DNA of 9,590 nucleotides from an uncultured Bacilli bacterium (lineage in GTDB: Bacteria; Bacillota_I; Bacilli_A; RF39; UBA660). Location of the stretch: assembly GCA_947627835.1 (NCBI GenBank), contig CANQXM010000044.1:1-9590 (forward strand). Reading direction: 5' to 3'. Below, one piece after another: positions 6,547 through 9,590 of the stretch. Positions within the stretch are counted from its first letter, which is position 1, and each line of letters starts with the position of its first letter. The translations under genes and the position numbers were made by a program. The notes below the pieces were generated by a model. That model ran no database searches. It was not told where the DNA came from and saw only the letters and a program-made list of their open reading frames with translations.

Positions 6547-6692
6547 ACGCGAAAACTGATAGTACCATTCGCTTGCCCGTTGTTATTATTGAACGTAAAC
6601 ACACCCGTTCCAGTACCATTGTTCCAATTGCCACCACGAGTACCCCAAGGATTGCCTCGGTTGACAAACCAACATCATTTTCATTTAATCCC
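6547..6692 (-). repeat. TR-like cassette C18, the copy nearest the RT operon
   Basis: Frame: WFVNRGNPWGTRG, GNWNNGTGTGVF, NNNNGQANGTISFRV. The otherwise invariant TTC after PW is GGT here. The 5' box lies 23 bp after the stop codon of the small gene at 6716-6943, so RT-operon transcripts could run straight into the array. Confidence 0.86.
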
Positions 6693-6715
6693 CATAGCTC
6701 ATAATTAGAAAAAAT

Positions 6716-6943
6716 TTATCGAATCATCATAGTTCCATGATATCGTTGATGATACTCATTTTCAAGTTTATAAAGTTCCTTTCGTAGTTCTACTCCCTCA
6801 CCACGAACTTGAAAAACAATTCGATCAATATCATAATCATCGACAATGCGAAACACCCTTCGTTTTAAATGACGCATGCCACTTTCATCTAAAACCGAAT
6901 CCACATCAACATATAACGTTTCATTTGTATAATAGAGTTCCAT
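6716..6943 (-). CDS. Small protein downstream of the RT, possibly STAS-like
   Basis: This is a 75-aa soluble protein with no signal peptide or membrane segment. The stretch YVDVDSVLDESGMRHLKRRV followed by a helix and RIVFQV resembles the first half of STAS/SpoIIAA-like anti-sigma-factor antagonists (a beta strand, then a D-E loop, helix, beta strand). The DSSG phosphorylation motif is absent and the length is below a normal STAS domain, so this is a weak guess. A GGTGAT ribosome binding site sits 5-6 nt before the ATG. It follows the RT by 44 bp on the same strand and ends 23 bp before the first TR-like cassette, so it is probably the last gene of the DGR operon or a leftover host gene. It could be a DGR-specific accessory protein or an unrelated neighbour. 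Confidence 0.6.
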   Translation of the reverse strand: MELYYTNETLYVDVDSVLDESGMRHLKRRVFRIVDDYDIDRIVFQVRGEGVELRKELYKLENEYHQRYHGTMMIR

Positions 6944-6987
6944 AATATCACCAGAAATACTCTATCATAATGGAGAAGACGACGAAA

Positions 6988-8046
6988 CTACTTCGACAAA
7001 AACTCCGAAAAGATATCCTTAAATTCCATTAAATCAAAATAACGATTTTGCAAAGTATAAGTATTGGCATGTTTAATATGTCCGAGCCATGCATTCCAAC
7101 TTTGCTCCACTTCCTTTAAATTCAAAACGCCTGCACGATAATCCTTATTCCATTTCCGTATTCTTCGTCGCATTTTATCTTTACTCCGTTTTCTTACCAA
7201 GCGATGAGTTTCAAATACTTTATACCCACAGAAATCTACACCCATACTACTTGGATAATAACGTGTCTTTTTATTAAATTCCAAATGCAACTTCTCATTA
7301 ATAAACTTCTCAATAATATCCTTATATTCCTTAGCTTCTTCCTTAGTTTTACAAAGAATAATAAAATCATCCATATATCGTAAATAATATTTAACACGTA
7401 GTTTTTCTTTCACATAATGATCTAAAACATTAAGATAAATATTAGCAAAATACTGACTGGTATAATTCCCAATCGGAATTCCAATTTTTTCATCTTCATC
7501 AAAAATTAACAATTTTGTAAAATCCAGTAACTTCGGATCACGAATATACCTAGATAAAATTTGAAATAAAATATCGCGATCAATCGAATAAAAATACTTC
7601 TTAATATCACATTTTAAAATATAATAACTTCCATAATTGCGTTTCATAATACGCATATACTTTTGTAAGTATTCAACTGCTTTGTGCGCGCCACGGTCTT
7701 CAATACATGCAAAACTTTTAGAAATAAAACGAGGAAGCATATAGGGCTTAATAAATTCCTCGACATACCACTGATGAACAACACGGTCTACATAAGGAAG
7801 AGACTTAATCAATCTTTGCTTAGGTTCATATACATAGAAAGAATGATATTTTCCCATCTTATAAGTATTCGTCTTAATTTTATGAAGTAAATTAGCAATA
7901 TTACTTTCCAAATCCATTTCAAACAAAATAACATCTCGATGATTTCGTTTATTGTTACTAGCACGTTGATGTGCCTCTACAAGTTTTACAAACGTTAACT
8001 TTTCATCAAAAACATGTTTTATTGTTTTAGGCATGACTTCATCCAA
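6988..8046 (-). CDS. DGR reverse transcriptase
   Basis: A 352-aa RT that copies template-repeat RNA into cDNA with errors opposite adenine for mutagenic retrohoming. The palm motifs are clear: KCDIKKYF with catalytic D147, IGNYTSQYFANIYLNVLDHY at 192-211, and RYMDDF with D226-D227. The I/V-G-x-x-x-SQ form at 192-198, in place of the QG motif of group II intron and retroviral RTs, is the family mark of DGR RTs. The C-terminal thumb (FCGYKVF to about 345) is present, with no maturase or nuclease domain, and the length is typical. The start at 8046 overlaps the avd end by 28 bp. M5 at 8034 is an alternative, since neither start has a strong Shine-Dalgarno sequence, which suggests translational coupling. 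The order MutS-like, avd, RT is an established DGR arrangement; a TR downstream of the RT in many copies is not. Confidence 0.97.
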   Translation of the reverse strand: MDEVMPKTIKHVFDEKLTFVKLVEAHQRASNNKRNHRDVILFEMDLESNIANLLHKIKTNTYKMGKYHSFYVYEPKQRLIKSLPYVDRVVHQWYVEEFIKPYMLPRFISKSFACIEDRGAHKAVEYLQKYMRIMKRNYGSYYILKCDIKKYFYSIDRDILFQILSRYIRDPKLLDFTKLLIFDEDEKIGIPIGNYTSQYFANIYLNVLDHYVKEKLRVKYYLRYMDDFIILCKTKEEAKEYKDIIEKFINEKLHLEFNKKTRYYPSSMGVDFCGYKVFETHRLVRKRSKDKMRRRIRKWNKDYRAGVLNLKEVEQSWNAWLGHIKHANTYTLQNRYFDLMEFKDIFSEFLSK

Positions 8047-8447
8047 CCACCAAGTAAATTACCAATATTGGCAAGTTTCTTACCCCATGCTGCATAATTG
8101 TTTGCATTGATATATTTCTTTTTATAAGAAACACGAGTCATAACTTTAACCATCTTTAAGCAAGTATCTAATTGATTCAAATTAGCGAGTTTTTGATCTC
8201 GGCTATATTCCTTAAAAGCATTTAAAACATAACGCATTCCTTCATAAGTTGTATTTTTAATCGTACTAGCTAAAGCAAATCTTTCACACTTTGGATACTT
8301 CATCAAAATGTTTTCCGTATAATAAAGAAGTTCAATATATTGCTTATAAATAATTAAATCTTCGACACTTTTTCCGTCGTCTTTTTCTTTTTTAAAGCTC
8401 TTCTTTTCTTTTTCTTCTGTTTTTTCCTCTTCTAATTTAGTTTTCAT
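8019..8447 (-). CDS. avd: Avd, DGR accessory variability determinant
   Basis: A 142-aa helical protein of the Avd family, a four-helix bundle related to proteins of 23S rRNA intervening sequences. In Bordetella phage DGR, pentameric Avd binds the RT and the TR-containing RNA and is needed for cDNA synthesis. Visible family features are IIYKQYIELLYYTENIL with YPKCER at 51-56, a middle helix, basic VSYKKKYI (106-113), and IGNLLGGWMKS near the C-terminus. The first ~27 residues are a strongly charged Lys/Glu-rich tail that many Avd proteins lack; it may add RNA contacts. An AGGAG site 7 nt before the ATG at 8447 supports the start. It overlaps the upstream MutS-like gene by 11 bp and the RT by 28 bp, so the three are a coupled operon. 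Confidence 0.93.
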   Translation of the reverse strand: MKTKLEEEKTEEKEKKSFKKEKDDGKSVEDLIIYKQYIELLYYTENILMKYPKCERFALASTIKNTTYEGMRYVLNAFKEYSRDQKLANLNQLDTCLKMVKVMTRVSYKKKYINANNYAAWGKKLANIGNLLGGWMKSCLKQ

Positions 8448-8820
8448 AACACATCTCCTGTAACTCTTTTAACTTATTAATTGCATCCAATGGTGTTAGA
8501 TTCTCCACATTTAATTTTTTCAATAAATCGACAACCATTTTTTCTCGATCATTCATATCTTCAGGTAACATAGGATTCTCTATAACTTCAATCTGTAAAT
8601 TCTGATTATGAAATACTTTTAAATACTCTTCTTTACTTCCAGTAGGAAAACCACATTTCATAACATCCTTTGTAAAACGAGTTCGTTTAAGAACCACATA
8701 GTTATTGATCGTATCTGCATCTTGATCTAGAAAAATATAAAAGTTACCACAATGAAATAAATAAAGCTTTGAATCATCTCTTTTCTTAAGTTCTAAATAC
8801 TTATCATAAATCTTGCTCAT
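8437..8820 (-). CDS. MutS-like DGR accessory protein (MSL type)
   Basis: A protein of about 127 aa that resembles MutS domain I: an initial YLELKKRDDSKLYLFHCGNF, then YIFLDQDA, corresponding to the region where MutS carries its mismatch-wedging F-x-E motif. Here the motif reads F-Y-I, so the glutamate is missing. The end, LTPLDAINKLKELQEM, resembles the extreme C-terminus of MutS (LTPLEALN...). The connector, clamp and ATPase domains are absent. MutS-like genes are known in some Bacillota DGRs beside avd. A role in handling the mismatched TR-cDNA/VR heteroduplex is plausible but unproven. AGGAGG lies almost on top of the ATG at 8823 but 4-5 nt before the ATG at 8820, so I prefer 8820. The gene starts right after the leader terminator and overlaps avd by 11 bp. 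Confidence 0.78.
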   Translation of the reverse strand: MSKIYDKYLELKKRDDSKLYLFHCGNFYIFLDQDADTINNYVVLKRTRFTKDVMKCGFPTGSKEEYLKVFHNQNLQIEVIENPMLPEDMNDREKMVVDLLKKLNVENLTPLDAINKLKELQEMCYEN

Positions 8821-8823
8821 CAT

Positions 8824-8831
8824 TCCTCCTC
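8824..8831 (-). promoter_or_regulatory. Ribosome binding site deciding the MutS-like start
   Basis: The minus strand reads GAGGAGGAATGATGAGC. The spacing from AGGAGG suits the second ATG (8820), not the first (8823). Confidence 0.6.
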
Positions 8832-8868
8832 AAAAAATAAAAAAAGCGGCACAATTTTTTGTACCGCT
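8832..8868 (-). terminator. Intrinsic terminator in the operon leader
   Basis: In minus-strand RNA AGCGGUACA pairs with UGUGCCGCU (9 bp, one U-G wobble), with an A-rich loop and then UUUUUUUAUUUUUU. On the + strand the wobble becomes a mismatch, so it acts on minus transcripts. It ends only a few bases before the ribosome binding site of the MutS-like gene, so it either attenuates the DGR operon or ends a separate small RNA. Confidence 0.85.
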
Positions 8869-8987
8869 AATTTTAATAAGTCCTAAACACTATCGTTTAA
8901 AACTTATGCGTGCAGAGTCTCCATTTAATAACGAGATATAAGGAGAAGACAAGCCCTCGAAGAGACAACTCTTTATCATCTCTTCTA
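8840..8987 (-). ncRNA. Structured ~150-nt leader or small RNA before the DGR operon
   Basis: Transcription from the promoter at 8993-9021 should start near 8986. The RNA would open with a hairpin GAAGAGA/UCUCUUC (8959-8985), then a UCUCC/GGAGA pairing (about 8918-8943). A long hairpin follows at 8876-8907, AUAAGUUUUAAAC with GUUUAGGACUUAU, continuous only if two U-G pairs form in minus-strand RNA. It ends with the terminator at 8832-8868. I do not recognise an Rfam family. It could be a riboswitch-like or protein-bound attenuator (for example for Avd), or a stand-alone RNA. Confidence 0.6.
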
Positions 8988-8992
8988 TACTG

Positions 8993-9021
8993 ATTATATA
9001 ATAGGGTTTCTTATATGTCAA
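8993..9021 (-). promoter_or_regulatory. Perfect-consensus SigA/sigma70 promoter of the DGR operon
   Basis: On the minus strand TTGACA (9016-9021), a 17-nt spacer and TATAAT (8993-8998) match the consensus at all twelve positions. It drives the leader and, past the terminator, the MutS-like, avd and RT genes. Confidence 0.9.
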
Positions 9022-9125
9022 CAAAAAATTAACAAAATATCAAAAAAAATTTTATTTTGTCGTTTTTTGTCAACCAAGTAGTCAAAAAACAACATTTTTC
9101 TTTCCTTATTATATATATAATAGTC
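9022..9125. other. AT-rich intergenic stretch with imperfect inverted repeat
   Basis: GTTTTTTGTC (9062-9071) and GTCAAAAAAC (9081-9090) form a 10-bp stem with one mismatch. It lies between the target-gene terminator and the DGR promoter. I see no convincing gene here. Confidence 0.5.
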
Positions 9126-9165
9126 AAAAAAACACGCCCTTTTTTTCCAAGGTAAAAAAGCGCGT
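9126..9165 (-). terminator. Strong intrinsic terminator downstream of the target gene
   Basis: On the minus strand ACGCGCTTTTTT pairs with AAAAAAGGGCGT (one G-G mismatch) around a short loop, followed by GTTTTTTTG. It isolates the DGR operon promoter from target-gene transcription. Confidence 0.75.
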
Positions 9166-9174
9166 ACCGATGGC

Positions 9175-9193
9175 TACCAGCCAAAGGCTGGTA
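9175..9193 (-). other. GC-rich hairpin between the two terminators
   Basis: TACCAGCC and GGCTGGTA pair over 8 bp around AAA. It has no T tract of its own and is probably part of the termination region. Confidence 0.5.
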
Positions 9194-9205
9194 TGAAAAC
9201 TGCAA

Positions 9206-9239
9206 AAAGCTCTTTGCCAAAAAGGGAGCAAAGAGCTTT
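9206..9239 (-). terminator. First terminator after the target gene
   Basis: AAAGCTCTTTGC and GCAAAGAGCTTT form a perfect 12-bp stem with a 10-nt loop. On the minus strand a short T run follows. It lies about 85 bp past the target stop codon. Confidence 0.75.
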
Positions 9240-9306
9240 CAATACCTCACAAATAATTGATATTTTATAAACGTTTCTCCGAATGATCTTATCAAATTCA
9301 GAGTAA

Positions 9307-9330
9307 CCGTATAGTGCAAGCACTATACGG
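9307..9330. promoter_or_regulatory. DGR target-recognition hairpin/cruciform next to the VR
   Basis: CCGTATAGTG and CACTATACGG form a perfect 10-bp stem with a CAAG loop, starting 8 bp past the VR 3' end. In Bordetella phage DGR a similar hairpin after the VR is needed for efficient retrohoming and is absent after the TR. The same holds here: the cassettes carry a different, longer inverted repeat. The target stop codon TAG (9323-9325) lies inside the stem. Confidence 0.85.
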
Positions 9331-9590
9331 AAAGCACTACGCGAAAACTGACATAACCATTCACACAGCCAGTAAAATTACCGGACGTAAACACACCCGC
9401 ACCAGTACCACCACCGTCAACAGAACTGCCACCACGAAGGAACCAAGGAGAGTTCCGGTGGACAAACCAAGCTTCGTCATCATACCATGAACTAACCCGT
9501 CTATTTGCATCAACATATTTTTTATTTTCAAATGGTCCCATCTCACCTGTAGCATCACCTAAAATTCGACGTTCATAATTTGAATCGGTT
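9323..9590 (-). CDS. DGR target protein, lectin-fold C-terminus (partial)
   Basis: The frame is open from the window edge (9589 is the first complete codon) to TAG at 9323-9325, so only the last ~88 residues are visible. They include RRILGDATGEMGPF, then SWYDDEAWF, then the variable tail HRNSPWFLRGG...TGAGVF...SFRVVLSV. This layout is typical of C-type-lectin (FGE-sulfatase-like) variable domains of DGR targets, which display hypervariable residues on a stable scaffold for binding, often on phage tails or the cell surface. The VR residues changed relative to template C16 are N to H, N to S, I to L, N to F, N to C, N to Y and I to V, all through template adenines. The N-terminus, localisation and host (phage or chromosome) cannot be judged from here. 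Confidence 0.92.
   Translation of the reverse strand, partial: TDSNYERRILGDATGEMGPFENKKYVDANRRVSSWYDDEAWFVHRNSPWFLRGGSSVDGGGTGAGVFTSGNFTGCVNGYVSFRVVLSV
9339..9472 (-). repeat. Variable repeat (VR) of the target gene
   Basis: This 134-bp block matches template C16 (6051-6184) with ten differences, all at template adenines. It covers the C-terminal 44 or so codons and ends at CGCGT, 8 bp before the cruciform-type hairpin. The shared 3' end AGTTTTCGCGT occurs in almost every cassette and is the probable initiation-of-mutagenic-homing segment. Confidence 0.95.

Larger units (their letters stand above)
1..6692 (-). repeat. Array of 18 DGR template-repeat-like cassettes
   Basis: Eighteen copies of a TR-like core (about 125-134 bp, called C1 to C18 from low to high coordinate) lie in the same orientation as the RT operon. 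Core 3' ends on + fall at 3, 293, 592, 889, 1271, 3062, 3362, 3656, 3852, 4162, 4473, 4791, 5106, 5419, 5736, 6051, 6229 and 6547, so most units are 290-318 bp. Units of 196 (C9) and 178 bp (C17) lack the 3' hairpin module, and one of 382 bp (C5) has extra AT-rich spacer. On the minus strand a full unit reads: GGGATTA(A/G)A, 9-17 nt leader, core starting TGGTTTGTC and ending AGTTTTCGCGT, a ~57-nt inverted repeat, a small hairpin, a conserved ACACAT(G/A)AAT-like box, and an AT-rich terminator-like hairpin. C16 is shown to be a TR by its match to the VR; the rest are TR-like by homology. The array continues beyond base 1. Confidence 0.9.

Noticed and set aside
1..6692. CRISPR-like array
   Set aside because: The repeats are about 300 bp, diverge from each other and encode protein fragments; there are no short identical repeats and no cas genes.
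6988..8046. Retron or group II intron RT
   Set aside because: The SQ motif, absence of a maturase domain, the Avd partner and the A-specific TR/VR pair identify a DGR.
9018..9095. 25-aa minus-strand frame starting MLFFDYL with AAGGAAAG upstream
   Set aside because: It overlaps the -35 box of the DGR promoter, follows a strong terminator without its own clear promoter, and is very low complexity; not enough to call a gene.
9029..9220. 63-aa minus-strand frame across the terminators
   Set aside because: It runs through two intrinsic terminators and the intergenic region and has no ribosome binding site.

Overview
The window is AT-rich DNA with strong AGGAG-type ribosome binding sites and consensus SigA-type promoters, which fits a low-GC Bacillota, probably an uncultured Bacilli- or Clostridia-like gut lineage. 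That placement is inference. All recognised genes lie on the minus strand, so transcription runs from high to low coordinates.

The window holds a diversity-generating retroelement (DGR) with an unusual layout. From right to left: (1) 9323-9590, the 3' end of a lectin-fold target gene carrying the variable repeat (VR, 9339-9472), followed by a DGR-type hairpin (9307-9330) and two terminators. (2) 8832-9021, a perfect-consensus promoter and a ~150-nt structured leader that ends in an intrinsic terminator just before the next gene. (3) 6988-8820, an overlapping operon of a MutS-like mini-protein, Avd, and a DGR reverse transcriptase with YMDD and IGNYTSQ motifs, followed by a small protein that may be STAS-like (6716-6943). 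(4) 1-6692, an array of 18 template-repeat-like cassettes, most of them 290-318 bp apart, interrupted once by an AAA/DUF4143 ATPase gene (1429-2781).

The central observation is that cassette C16 (6051-6184) matches the VR over 134 bp with ten differences. At all ten the cassette has A on the coding strand and the VR has another base. This is the signature of adenine-specific mutagenic retrohoming and makes C16 a template repeat (TR). The other 17 cassettes have the same design but different scaffolds. Each keeps an internal reading frame, has no conserved start or upstream frame, and in most cases is followed by a covarying RNA-like hairpin module. Blocks are shared between cassettes in mosaic fashion.

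A working model (inference) is that the RT, Avd and MutS-like protein act on a library of alternative templates. Either one target can be rewritten from different scaffolds, or several targets elsewhere in the genome each have a template here. I know of no described DGR with a TR array this large, but I cannot search to confirm that.
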